Below the pieces are notes generated by a model that ran no database searches, was not told the origin of the DNA, and was given only the letters and a program-made list of their open reading frames with translations. Positions 50,700 through 62,995 of a stretch of DNA of 64,000 bases are shown here, piece after piece. Every line of letters starts with the position of its first letter. Position 1 is the first letter of the stretch. This stretch comes from Artemia franciscana (Eukaryota; Arthropoda; Branchiopoda; Anostraca; Artemiidae): the NCBI RefSeq assembly GCF_032884065.1, contig NC_088883.1:25043637-25107636 (forward strand), read 5' to 3'. The position numbers were made by a program, and so were the translations under genes.

Positions 50700-51674
50700 C
50701 ACAACATCAAAAAATTTTGATAACACCTGGACAGCTTATCATTTGAGAGATAACAGAATATTAGCTTCTTATGAGCAAAAGAAACATTTCGGTCATTCTA
50801 TCTATTTTTTTTTCTATTTTATACAATGATTTAAAAGCGGGGGGGGTTCCTCTCCTAATTCCTGTACGAGGAGTACAGGAATTATTAAATTACATCCACC
50901 ATGGATTGTAGAAAAACCTACAGAATTAATATGAAAATAAATTAAACCTGTACAAAAGAGTCTTTAAAAGCGGGGGGTTTGCCTCTCCTAATAGTCTTCT
51001 TATAGTCCTAATAGTCTAATAGTCCCATGTTAATTTTTGAAATTCTTAAAAGTTACGAATATCAACATTCAAGTACATCAAAATAATCAGCTCGGCACGG
51101 CGAGAATGACTGCAAGCATCATAAAAATCCAGCTCCATTCCAGATGTCCGAAATAAGTGTGATATAAATGTGCTTTAAGTATATATTTTATAGCCTTTAA
51201 GTGCTCATTGCCAATTTTTAGGCGAATTTTCAAATGTTTTGAAGAAGTTTAAGTTTTTCTCGATTTAATGAAACGTGGATATTTACTTATTTTATATAAA
51301 TAGTTGCTAAATAAGATAAATAATATATAATTTACTATAATTACCTAAAGATGTTTCCTATATGAGAAGGCATTTTTAGAATAAATTCTTTATTATAGGC
51401 TTTTGGACGTAGCGATCAAAATAAAAGTGTATACTTTTGTTAACACCTGGACTGCTTATCATTTGAGAGATAACAGAATATTATTTTCTTATGAGCAAAA
51501 GAAACATTTCGGTCATTCTATCTATATTTTTTTTCTATTTTATACAATGATTTAAAAGTGGGGGGGTTGGGGGGCGGCAGCCACCCAACTTCCTCTCCTA
51601 ATTCCTCTACGAGGAGTACAGGAATTATTAAATTACATCCACCATGGATTGTAGAAAAACGTACAGAAATAATA
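50700..51674 (+). repeat. long direct repeat (two copies)
   Basis: About 50710-50940 and 51440-51680 share ACACCTGGAC-GCTTATCATTTGAGAGATAACAGAATATT...AGAAACATTTCGGTCATTCTATCTAT...GAGTACAGGAATTATTAAATTACATCCACCATGG. The segment between them is AT-rich and unassigned. Confidence 0.9.
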
Positions 51675-52135
51675 TGAAAAAAACTTCGTTTTCTTAAAGA
51701 GTTAAAGAGGCTGCGTCCCAAAGTCGAACCTTAAAACGTACAGGAATTAGAAGAGGCAGTTGGGGGGCTGCCGCCCCCCAAACCCCCAGCTTTTAAAGAC
51801 TCTTTTGTACAGGTTTTTTGTTTTTTTGTTAACCCCCCGCTCTTGGCTTCGGAAAGGCCCTCTTTTAATTAACAAAAAATTGAAATGAATGAATAATGGA
51901 ATAACTTCGAAAAATGTTAAACACAAGAGGACAGGAGAACCATTGCGCCGAAACTAGTAATTAGTAACAAAGAAGTCCCCCCACAAAAAAAAACTGTACA
52001 AAAGAGTCTTTAAAAGCTGGGGGTTTGGGGGGCGGCAGCCCCCCAACTGCCTCTTCTAATTCCTGTACGTTTTAAGGTTCGACTTTGGGACGCAGCCTCT
52101 TTAACTCTTTAAGAAAACGAAGTTTTTTTCATATT
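51675..52135. repeat. near-perfect inverted repeat, arms about 140 bp
   Basis: The left arm 51675-51815 (AACTTCGTTTTCTTAAAGAG...CTTTTAAAGACTCTTTTGTACAG) is the reverse complement of 51985-52131, with a spacer of about 170 bp. Both arms hold the GGGGGGC-GC-GCCCCCC core. It joins directly to an F1 segment on the right. Confidence 0.95.
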
Positions 52136-53215
52136 TTACATATAGTAATGGGTATTGGGAAGTGTACAGACGTTTTCAGGAGGATTTTATTTTGTTTGGG
52201 GGTGGAGCTGAAGAGAGGGGGCTATGTTGGAGGATCTTTCCTTGGAGGAATCTGTCATGGGGGAAGAAAAATTCAATGATAAGGGCGCATGATTCTCTAG
52301 CATTACTATAAGAAAACAATGAAAAATAAACATGAAAACGTTTTTTCAAATTAAAGGAAGAAGTAGCATTGAAACTTAAAACGAACAGAGATTATTACGC
52401 ATATGAGGGTTCTAAAAATACTTTAGCATAAAGAGCGAGGTATTTAGGAGGAGATAAATACCTTGCTCTTTATGCTAAAGTATTTTTAGTAATTTCAACT
52501 ATTTATTCTACGGCCTTTCTGATTCAGGGGTCATTCTTAAAGAATTGGGACAAAACTTACGATTTAGTGTAAAGAGCGAGGTATTAACGAGGGTACAAAC
52601 CCCCTCGTATACATAATAAAAATATAAGGTTATGAAAGTTTGTTACGTAAGTTAATTCTTAAGTTACTTATATTTTTTACTAATAAAAACGTTCGTTAAA
52701 AATTAAAAGTTCTAGTTGCCTTTTTAAGTAACCGAAAAATTCGAGGGCAACTAGGCCTCCTTCTCCACCCCTTATTCCTCAAAATCGTCTGATCAAAACT
52801 AAGAGAAAGCCATTTAGCCAAAAAAAGAATTAATATACAAATTTCATTTTAGTAATTTATGTGCGGAGAGCCAAAACCAAACATGCATTAATTCAAAAAC
52901 GTTCAGAAATTAAATAACAAAAAAACTAATTTTTTTAGCTGAAAGTAAGGAGCGACATTAAAACTTAAAACGAACAGAAATTACTCCGTATATGAAATGA
53001 GTTGTCCCCTCCGCAGTCCCTTGCTCTTTATGCTAAAGCTTTTAATTGTTTTAAAAAGTAGAATTGTGGCAAAGAGTCAAACTTTAGCGTAAAGAGCGAG
53101 GGATTGCGGAGGGGACAACTCATTTCATATACGGAGTAATTTCTGTTCGTTTTAAGTTTTAATGTCGCTCCTTACTTTCAGCTAAAAAAAATTAGTTTTT
53201 TTGTTATTTAATTGC
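52136..53215 (+). repeat. F1 copy (3' part)
   Basis: Begins at ACATATAGTAATGGGTATTGGGAAG. It has the hairpin block at 52412-52489 and a second, larger fold-back: about 52935-53040 pairs with 53081-53190, around the GTAAGGAGCGACATTAAAACTTAAAACG arm. It ends in a T-rich tail near 53210. Confidence 0.9.
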
Positions 53216-53319
53216 TCAAAGGCACGGATGCCTGATGCCGTGGCTCGTTTAGACCATTGCTCTAAACGAGCCACGAACTAAGGTTTTGTAAATTCTTTAA
53301 ATTAACTAATAAATACTTC

Positions 53320-54440
53320 TCAAGTTCTAGTGCCCTTTTTAACTGACCAAAAAAGTGCCCTTTTTAACTGCCCTCGGCCCCTCGGGGGCCGAGGGCACCT
53401 TGGCCCCCTCCCACGCTCATTTTTTTCCCAAAGTCAACGGATCAAAATTTTGAGATAGCCATTTTGTTCAGCATAGTCAAAAAACATAATAACTATGTCT
53501 TCGGGGCTGACTTACTCCCCCACAGTCCCCGGGGGAGGGCTGCAAGTTATTTGGAAGTGTAGAGACCTTTGCAGGGGAATTTTGGTTGAGGAGGGGGGTT
53601 GAGGGGAGGGGGCTACGTAGGAGGATCTTTCCTTGGAGGAATTTGTCATGGAAGAAGAATAAATTCCATGAAGCGGGCGCAGGATTTTCTAGCATTATCT
53701 AAAAAAAACAATGAAAAAATAAATATGAAAAAGTTTTTTCCACTGAAAGAAAGGACCAGCATTAAACCTTAAAACGAACATGGATTATTACGTATATGGG
53801 GGGGGCTCATCTCTTCCTAAATACCTCGTTCTTTACGCTAAAGTATTTTTAGTGATTTCAACTATTCTTTCTACAGCCTTTGTGATTCAGGGGTCAATCT
53901 TAAAGAATTGGGACAAAATTAAAGATTTAGTGTAAAAAGCGAGGTATTAACGAGGGGGCAAATCCCCTCATATACATAATAAAAATATAAGAATATAGAA
54001 GTTCGTTACGTAAGTTAAGTTGTAATTTACGTATATTTTTTACTAATAAAAATGTTCGTTAAAAATTAAAAATTCTAGTTGCTTTTTTAAGCAACCGAAA
54101 AATTGGAGGACAACTAGGAATCCTCCTCCCCCCTTTTCCTCAAAATCTTCTGATCAAAACTAAGAGAAAGCCATTTAGCAAAAAAAAATTATTACGCAAA
54201 TTCCGTTTTAATTATTCATTTGCGGAGAGCCAAAATCAAACATGCATTAATTCAAAAACGTTCAGAAATTAAATAAAAAAAAGAAGTTTTTTAACTGAAA
54301 GTAAGGAGCGACATTAAAACTAGAAACGAACAGAAATTACTCCGTGTATGAAAGGTACTGTTCCCTTCTCAACGTCCCGCTCTTTACGCTAAAGTTATTT
54401 ACTGTTTTATAAAGTAGAATCGAGAAAAAGAGTCAAACTG
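53320..54440 (+). repeat. F1 copy (middle and 3' part, diverged)
   Basis: Starts with the TTCTAGTGCCCTTTTTAACTGACC block, has a small palindrome (CCCTCGGCCCCTCGGGGGCCGAGGG at about 53371-53395) and runs to AAAGTTATTTACTGTTTTATAAAGTAGAAT. One arm of the CTTTAGCATAAAGAGCG hairpin is missing. Confidence 0.85.
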
Positions 54441-55659
54441 CTGATTTAGGAATGGTAACTATTATCTCGATTAGTCTTAATAGTAAAATGGTTACTATTA
54501 TTTATAGTAACCATAATAATATATAATAGTAAAATGGTTACATATGGTTGAAATGGTTAAACTGGTTACATATAATAGTAAAATGGTTACTATTACTATT
54601 AATGGTAATAGTAAATGGCTAGTGAGAAAAAAAAATACAATTTGCAGCTGATTTAGGAATGGTAACTATTATCTTGATTAGTCTTAATAGTAAAATAGCA
54701 TGTAGGAAAAAAATGAAAATTTCTGAAAATAATCTTAAAGCCCTTAACAATAACATCAGATCAAACTAAAAAGTACACCATTAGCATCACCAGGGCCGAA
54801 CACCCAATTGAGGAAACTTACTGTCCCCTAGCTTGAACAACAAAGAAAATCATTTTTTTTTTGTATAGGTAGTACTAGTATGTCCGTTTTTCCTTTTTTC
54901 CTTCCACTGCTAACTTCTTCTATTTTTCAAAGATATTTCCATTTTTCTCTGTTTTCCTTCTTCTGTCTATTAAGGAATGATAAGGAATGGATCCGTTGCT
55001 ATCCAACCAAGTTAAAGGTTGATTAGAACTTGCTGCTGCAGAAAGGTCTTTTCAATCCACAACTTGGCTAGACAGGGAATGAATTCTTCCTTAATAAAAC
55101 AAGAAAAAATTGCCTGCTGCTCTTTATATAACCAAAATAAATATGAAAATAAATTAATTAATAAACCGTAGACAGTGAGTATTAGAATGGCACTCTCTTA
55201 ACAAAATGGACCTTTAGAGTTAGGCAGGTGTTCGCATTCCAGAATCTGAATGCTATACTGCAACCTCCAAAGGTGTACAAGACATATAACTTGGATTTAT
55301 GATCGGTTATTCTTCCAGCTAGATGAGAAATTGTCGAACGATTCGTAATTATGACTCCCTCGTATGTAAAGACTCCCCCGGCCCAATATTAGCCTAAACC
55401 TTAAAAAACAGAATTTTGATAACAATGGATCAAAGGAATTGACTTTTTATGCCAATTATTTTAAAAAGATTGCTCAAACGCAAGGACCAATGAATCTGTA
55501 TTTCTAGAGAACTTTAAGACTTTAGCGTAAAGAGTGAGAGTTGACGATGAGGCAGCCCCCTTTATATAAGTCATTCTTTTCATTTCGATATTTCTCCTTA
55601 AAAAAACTAGTCTTTTTAGTTTAATTAGAATAAAGAATCATATATTTCTTAAGTCTGCT
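54441..55659. other. intronic sequence with local repeats
   Basis: 54440-54700 holds an imperfect duplication (GCTGATTTAGGAATGGTAACTATTATCT) and ATGGTTACTATTA words. 55300-55620 carries short F1-like phrases (TTTAGCGTAAAGAGTGAGAG). No exon is supported. Confidence 0.45.
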
Positions 55660-56639
<980 letters not shown>

Positions 56640-56850
56640 AGGGATCTCACAAAACTTCAGTTTCCACATCTTCAGGTTCCACAGGAAGCTTGAACCCCCC
56701 CCCCTCTCCAGGAAATGTTTGCTGACTCGTAAAACGTAGTAAAGAATATAAACAAATTTTTTATGCGATATTTTTTGTTCCCCCCCCCCCCAAAAAAAAA
56801 AATTGCTTTTGAGAAAAAAACGAAAAAAATCCTGGATACGGCCCTCTATC
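56640..56850 (-). mobile_element. MITE-like element, GGCCGTATCC family
   Basis: On the minus strand it begins GGGCCGTATCCAGGATTTTTTTCG (complement of about 56822-56845) and includes a G run. TTTTACGAGTCAGCAAACATT (about 56720) is shared with the copies at 19668 and 57898. The far end is not clear. Confidence 0.6.
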
Positions 56851-56852
56851 CA

Positions 56853-56965
<113 letters not shown>

Positions 56966-57897
56966 AAGTGAATTCAGTTTATAATTAATATATATAAAAC
57001 GAAAATGTTAAACATATTATAATAGGTAAATTTTTAACTAAAATCGTGAACAAGAAAACACCTGGATATTTCGATTTCATATCTTAGAACTTATCTATAG
57101 AAAAAGTACCTTAATACTTAGAACACAGAAGTAAAAAAAAAAAAAAAAATAAGCTCTTTCTTATAAAGAAAGCAAGAGATAGAGACAAAAAAATGAGAAG
57201 AAAGTTCAAGCTTTTATAGTCGATTTTTATAAGTACTGAAGATTCCTTAAAATGATAGCACAAGCCACGCAAATTGAAGGGACATTCTAATTAAGTTAAG
57301 AGATTCTAATTAAGAAGCATAATGTGGAAATTAAGAACTAAAATATAAGACATGTCACTTTTTTCGATTAAAATGAATTTTCTTGCTCAACTGTTATTTT
57401 CTTGTTCTCAAGCTGTTATTTTCTGCTCAAACTGATTATATTACTCCGGTAGCATTCGGTATAAAGTTGTTTAGTCAAATTCTGGTAAAACAGATTAGGC
57501 AGAATTTCAAATGTTCTAATTCAATAATATTTTTGTTTTACATTATATATAATAAGGTTTTAGTTTCCTTATTTACCTTTCACCTTTCTACAAATAAATT
57601 TATATTTTCAGTTCATTACATTTTCAGAATCCTATTTACTACTATTTACGATAGAAAGGGGATTAAGACTAGGCAAGAAATGCAGAAGAAGTAAAAAAAA
57701 ACAGCTTGTTAAAATTAAGAACAACATGTTTTTTCTTAGTCCGTGTGTCCTCCAATAGAACAGGAAGAGATAATGAGATTCCTTATTTTCGTATTGTGCT
57801 GATTTGCCTTCTAAAATCAAAAGTATAACCTTCTAAAAAACCAAGATTAACATTTTAAACGTTTCAAATTCACCGGTATTGCAAACTCACCTGTCAC
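56966..57897. other. intronic sequence, nothing recognised
   Basis: AT-rich. The 103-codon frame at 57383-57694 (plus) has no domain and AT-driven composition. Confidence 0.4.
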
Positions 57898-58065
57898 CAG
57901 GGCCGTATGCAGGATTTTTTTTTTGGGGGGGGATACACAAAAACTTAAAAAACGTACCAAAAATTTTTTATATTCATTTTTGTTATCTTTTTACGAGTCG
58001 GACAAACATTTTTTTTCTGGGGGGGAGGAGAGGTTCAAACCCTCTCCTCCCTAGATACAGCGTTG
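57898..58065 (+). mobile_element. MITE-like element, GGCCGTATCC family
   Basis: Starts CAGGGCCGTATGCAGGATTTTTTTT and ends CTCCCTAGATACAGCGTTG, with the same internal order (G run, ACGAGTCGGACAAACATTTTTT, G run) as 19668-19838. Confidence 0.7.
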
Positions 58066-58424
58066 ACTGCTACCATAGATTTACCATTAACAGTTAATAA
58101 TAATTAATTTGTGACAAATTATGGCCGTAATAAATATTATTTTACAAAATAGAAAATATAATGTGGTCGTGAAAATAATCTATTTGTGATTTAGTTGTCG
58201 CCGTGGCAAAACGAGCCTAAAAACAAACCAACATCAACAGCACCTAATGCCAAACTCATGAATACGTAAACGATTACAAAAAAAGAAGTACTAATCTCAG
58301 GAATTTCGTTAACTTAAAAATTTCCCCAAATTCTTCTTTATCGCAATTTCGCTACGATATTTCGCTGCTTGGTCTGACCCATATACTTCCTTTTTTTCCT
58401 AAGCGGCAACAATGTGATTAATTT

Positions 58425-58580
58425 CCAGTTGAAATGGAGCTAAACCGGTTCTTTAGTCCTGGTTACTGGTTAGTACACATCAAAACCGGTCACGACAACA
58501 TTCAAAACCGGTTAATAGACGAAATTATACAGTACAGACAGCATGTGTGTTTGCAAGCTCATTGCTTTTTTCTTCAGTTG
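58425..58580 (+). repeat. AACCGGTT-containing repeat, copy A
   Basis: AGTTGAAATGGAGCTAAACCGGTTCTTTAGTCCTGG...CAAAACCGGTTAATAGACGAAATTATACAG...GCATGTGTGTTTGCAAGCTCATTGC. It is intact, without the F1 insertion that splits copy B (58975-59085 plus 60830-60885). Confidence 0.85.
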
Positions 58581-58743
58581 GTTCAGTTTTCTTCAAAAGT
58601 TCAGCTCTGTTGGCCTCATTCTGCAGTGATTTTTGAGTAGTAGTAATTACCCTCAAAAGTTTTAACCTGTTTGCAATGGGTATTTTATTTTACAGCTGAG
58701 AAAAACTTGAATAGTACTGACAAAATCATGAAAAACGACTTAC

Positions 58744-58857
58744 AATTCCTACACGTTGAATTTGTATCACCACACTGGCAATTAAATCCACCTTCAGTGT
58801 TGACACACCTTAGGTCTCCTTGACAGGTGTGTGTGCCTTCTGCACACTCATCAACAT
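58744..58857 (-). CDS. NELL: NELL-type protein, last calcium-binding EGF domain exon
   Basis: The acceptor TATTTTTAG|AT (58857) and donor AATT|GTAAGT (after 58744) frame 114 nt, entered and left in phase 1. The peptide is (D)VDECAEGTHTC, then GDLRCVNTEGGFNCQC, then NSTCRN. It carries all six EGF cysteines, the D-x-DE start of calcium-binding EGF domains and the C-x-N-x4-F-x-C pattern for Asn/Asp hydroxylation. NST is a possible N-glycosylation site. The split codon joins with the next exon as T+TA, giving ...CRNLCDSPHG. Vertebrate NELL1/2 have the same order, a last EGF followed by VWC domains. Earlier EGF, VWC and LamG/TSPN exons should lie to the right of the window. Confidence 0.85.
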
Positions 58858-58974
58858 CTAAAAATAAAAAGACAAAAATCAGTTTTTATTTGGATACACA
58901 TACTAGACCACAAAAAATATTAATTTATGATAATTAATATAATTATCACAAAAATGATTCCATGATAATGTGAT

Positions 58975-59085
58975 TAATTTCCAGTTGACATAGAGTAAAA
59001 CCGGTTTTTTAGTCCTGGTTTGTACACAACACAACCAGTTACGACAATGAGCAAAACCGGTTAATCGACGAAATTATTTTATCAA
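58975..59085 (+). repeat. AACCGGTT-containing repeat, copy B left part
   Basis: Matches copy A up to GACGAAATTAT, then is interrupted by F1. The sequence resumes at about 60830 (ACGGTAGAGACTGCATGTGTCTTTACGAGCATATTGC). Confidence 0.85.
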
Positions 59086-60832
59086 ACAGTTCGTGGTAAC
59101 GAACTGTAGTAAGGAGCGACTCGGCTCAATAGTAACCAAAACTCTAAAAAATTAAATTTTGATATCAATAGCTACATCAAAAGAATCGCATTTTAATGCT
59201 GATTTTAAATATATAAGTTTCATCAAGTTTAGTCTTACCCATCAAAAGTTACGAGCCTGAGAAAATTTGCCTTTTTTAAGAAAATAGGGGGAAAGACCCC
59301 CTAAAAGTAGTAGAATCTTAACGAAAATGACACCATCAGATTCAGCGTGTTAGAGAACCCTACTGTAGAAGTTTCAAGCTCCTATCTACAAAAATGTGGA
59401 ATTTTGTATTTTTTGCCAGAAGACATTTCACGGGTGCGTGTTTATTTGTTTTTTTTTTGTTTTTTTTTCTTTTTCCCAGGGGTCATCGTATCGACCAAGT
59501 GGTCCTAGAATATCGCAAGAGGGCTCATTCTAATGGAAACGAAAACTTCTAGTGCCCTTTTTAAGTGACCGAAAAAATGGAGGGCATCTAGGCCCCCTCC
59601 CACGCTCATTTTTTCCCAAAGTCAACGGATCAAAATTTTGATATAGCCATTTTGTTCAACATAGTCGAAAACCGTAATAACTATGTCTTTGGGGATGGCT
59701 TACTCCCCCACAATCCCTGGGGGAGGGGCTGCAAGTTACAAACTTTAACCAGTGCTTACATATAGTAATGGTTATTGGGAAGTGTACAGACGTTTTCAGG
59801 GGGATTTTATTTTGTTTGGGGTGGGGCTGAGGGGAGGGGGCTATGTTGGAGGATCTTTCCCTGGAGGAATCTGTCATGGGGGAAGAAAAATTCAATGAAA
59901 AGTGCGCAGGATTTTCTAGCATTACTATAAGAAAACAATGAAAAATAAACATGAAAACGTTTTTTCAAATGAAAGGAAGGAGTAGCATTTAAACTTAAAA
60001 CGAACAGAGATTAATACGCATATGAGGGATTCTAAAAATACTTTAGCATAAAGAGCGAGGTATTTAGGAGGAGATATATACCTCGCTCTTTATGCTAAAG
60101 TATTTTTAGTAATTTCAACTATTTATTCGACGGCCTTTCTGATTCAGGGGTCATTCTTAAAGAATTGGGACAAAACTTACGATTTAGTGTAAAAAGCGAG
60201 ATATTAACGAGGGTACAAACCCCCTCGTATACATAATAAAAATATAAGATTATGAAAGTTTGTTACGTAAGTTAATTCTTAAGTTACGTATATTTTTTAC
60301 TAATAAAACGTTCGTTAAAAATTAAAAGTTCTAGTTGCCTTTTTAAGTAACCGAAAAATTGGAGGGCAACTAGGCCTCCTTCTCCGCCCCTTATTTCTCA
60401 AAATCGTCTAGTCAAAACCAAGAGAAAGCCATTTAGCCAAAAAAAGAATTAATATACAAATTTCATTTTGATAATTTAAGTACGGAGAGCCAAAACCAAA
60501 CATGCATTAATTCAGAAACGTTCAGAAATTAGATAAGAAAAAATTAATTTTTTTAGCTGAAAGTAAGGAGCGACATTAAAACTTAAAACGAACAGAAATT
60601 ACTCCGTATATGAAATGGGTTGTCCCCTCCGCAATCCCTCGCTCTTTACGCTAAAGTTTGACTCTTTGCCACAATTCTACCTTTTAAAACAATTAAAAAC
60701 TTTAACGTAAAGAGCGAAGGATTGCGGAGGGGACAACCCATTTCATTTACGGAGTAATTTCTGTTCGTTTTAAGTTTTAATGTCGCTCCTTACTTTCAGC
60801 TAAAAAAATTAGTTTTTTTTTTATTTAATAAT
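59086..60832 (+). mobile_element. complete F1 element (~1.75 kb)
   Basis: From ATCAAACAGTTCGTGGTAACGAACTG to CTTTCAGCTAAAAAAATTAG plus a T-rich tail. It includes a hairpin block (60032-60109) and a larger fold-back (about 60555-60660 with 60700-60805). Its borders follow from comparison with the empty site in copy A. No ORF with a known transposase or RT domain is present, so F1 looks non-autonomous. The 98-codon frame at 59656-59952 (minus) is repeat-derived. Confidence 0.85.
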
Positions 60833-60959
60833 ACGGTAGAGACTGCATGTGTCTTTACGAGCATATTGCGTTTATTTTCCATGCCACGAGCAAAGGTTTT
60901 CTAAGATGCTTAAATCAGGTGAAACAAAAAAAAAAAAAAACAGTTTTTTAGTTAGGGTT

Positions 60960-61985
60960 CATCAAGTAGTTTGTGGTAATGAACTGTAAGTAAGGAGGGA
61001 TACGGCTCAATAGTAATCGAAACTTCAAAATATGAAACTTGAATATCAATAGATACATCAAAAGAATCGGCTTATTATGCTGGTTCCAAATATACAAGAT
61101 TCATTAATTTTAGCGATACTCATCAATGCTACGAGCCTCAGAAAATTTGATCGGTTTTTGGAAGAGAAGGGAAAAAATCCCGAAAAAACAAGGGATCTTA
61201 ATGCAGGTCAAACTATCAGATTCAGTGTATCAGAGGTTTTTTCCAGGGGGTGATTGTAATGAATCAATAGTCCTAGAATATTGGGAAAGAGCTCATTCAA
61301 ACGAAAATTAAAAGTTCTAGCTCCCTTTTCATGTGACCAAAAAGATTCGAGGGTAACTAGTCCCCTTCCCACACCCCTTTTCCCCCAAAATCGTCTCATC
61401 AAAATTTTGAGGTAGACATTTTGTTTACCATAGTTAAAAGGCCAAGTAACTATGTCTTTGAGGATAACATGACCCCCGCAGCCCCTGGGAAAAGGTCTGT
61501 AAATCATGAAGTTTGTCCATTGTTTACGTATGGTATTTGCTATCAGGACGTATATAGATATTTTCCTGAGGGGGGATTTATGCTTGGGGGATTTCTATCG
61601 GGAGAAGTTTTTTCTGGGAAGAAGAGTCTCTGGGGGTGAACTTTCCGGTGGAAATTTTACACTAGGGGAATTTGCCAGAATTCCTATAAGAAATCCTTTT
61701 TATTTGTTTTACTTTCTCTTTGCCAAATCAATTTTACATGTGGTTATGTTAAGGGAAATTTCAGGAGGAAATTTTTGCTGGGTTCGAATTTTCCAGAAGA
61801 TCTTCTCGTATGGGGTGGATTTGCCATGGGAGAAATTCACCGGGAAAAGCTTCCGCAGGAGCAACTTTCTACTGCGAGGAGGGAGGATTTGCGGCAAAAA
61901 TTTTCCACGGAGGTGGAACATCTAGCATGATTTGAGGGGGCAAATTTAAAATGCAGCAAATTTAAGGGGACTTTGGTGCCTCCAA
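60960..61985 (+). repeat. old, diverged relative of F1
   Basis: Carries GTTTGTGGTAATGAACTG, AAGGAGGGATACGGCTCAATAGTAA, then AAAGTTCTAGCTCCCTTTTCATGTGACC and the ATTTTGTTTACCATAGT block in F1 order. From 61540 it differs (repeated GGGGATTT, GGGAGAAGTTT and GGAGGAAATTTT-like phrases). The 139-codon frame at 61506-61925 falls in this last part and is not supported as a gene. Confidence 0.7.
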
Positions 61986-62576
61986 GGCTCCTAGGCTATA
62001 CTCACTTTCAACAAACAAATTATTTACTGTGACAAGAAAGCTTTTTCTTTGTGAGGAAACAAATCAAAAGACTGCTCTGACAAAGCAGAATTTCTTTTTA
62101 AATGTCATTTTGATACATTTACTGCTTGAGTACTGATGTCATTAATAGCAGACAATTTTTCCTTCTCAAGGGAACAAATTTCATTAAATCAAACAAGGAA
62201 TTTTTTGCCATCAAAAAAGAATATTATCAGATAGCGTGGTCGGTGAAGCATTTTCTAAAAACGAGAAATTACTTAATTGGGTAAAGCCGAGTCAGATTTT
62301 TTTTTTCAATTCCGTTAACTATACCGTTGTATACAGCAAAACCGTTTACAACAAAGAGCAAAACCGGTTGATAGATATATCCATCAAATCAAATAGACAA
62401 GGTTTTTGCCAGCAAAATAGAATTTTATCCGATGGCTTGGTCGGTGGAGCGGTTTCTAAAAAAAAATTTACTAATTTGGGCCATTTTTCTTTCTTTCTTT
62501 CTTTTTTTACTGACGTTAACTTCTATATAGAAAGACAAAACTTAATAAAAACTTTATTTATTATCATTTGTTTCTA
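61986..62576. other. intronic or upstream sequence with a local duplication
   Basis: AAACAAGGAATTTTTTGCCATCAAAAAAGAATATTATCAGATAGCGTGGTCGGTG (about 62190) is repeated in diverged form at about 62395-62450. One AACCGGTT lies at 62362-62369. Confidence 0.5.
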
Positions 62577-62702
62577 AGATAGACCTTTGAAAGTTCTTAA
62601 GCCGAACTGGCCAGCCATGACAAAAAAGAAAAAACAAGAGGCAAGAGAGGTAAAACTCAATGAAAAGACAATAAACGAGACCACGGCCAAATGTGGTAAG
62701 CA
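62577..62702 (-). repeat. LINE 5' region fragment, minus orientation
   Basis: On the minus strand, GGCCGTGGTCTCGTTTATTGTC...GAGTTTTACCTCTC...TCATGGCTGGCCAGTTCGGCTTAAGAAC matches the end of the copies at 9600-9690 and 62930-62990. Confidence 0.75.
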
Positions 62703-62711
62703 ACTTGCAAA

Positions 62712-62995
62712 GTTGCTTTAGTTGCTTTGATGTTCTCATTGAAGTAACTCCAATAGCTTCTTTTTCCTACGTGGATCAGTTGCGTAAGTTGTAATTATTA
62801 ATATTGGTGTTGGTTTTATTTGATTATAGTTTTATTTTTTTTTATCTTTGTTTTTCCTGTGTTGAGGACGCCTAGTTTGCATACAGGTGGAATATCCGCG
62901 TAATTTTAGTCTTTCTTCTTTTCTCTCTACTGGCCGCGGTCTCGTTTGTTGTCTATTCATTGAGTTTTACCTCTCTTTGTTTTGTTTTTTCAAGA
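62712..62995 (+). repeat. LINE 5' region fragment, plus orientation
   Basis: AGTTGCTTTGATGTTCTCATTGAAGTAACTC...GTTGAGGACGCCTAGTTTGCATACAGGTGG...TCTCTACTGGCCGCGGTCTCG closely follows 9409-9640. Together with 62577-62702 it forms an inverted repeat. Confidence 0.85.

Noticed and set aside
59086..60832. F1 as a Helitron
   Set aside because: A TC-like start (TCAAACAG) is present, but I could not find a convincing hairpin plus CTRR at the other end, so the class is left open.
61506..61925. 139-codon ORF with Gly/Phe-rich repeats
   Set aside because: It comes from a degenerate GGGGGATTT/GGAGGAAATTTT repeat in an old F1 relative.
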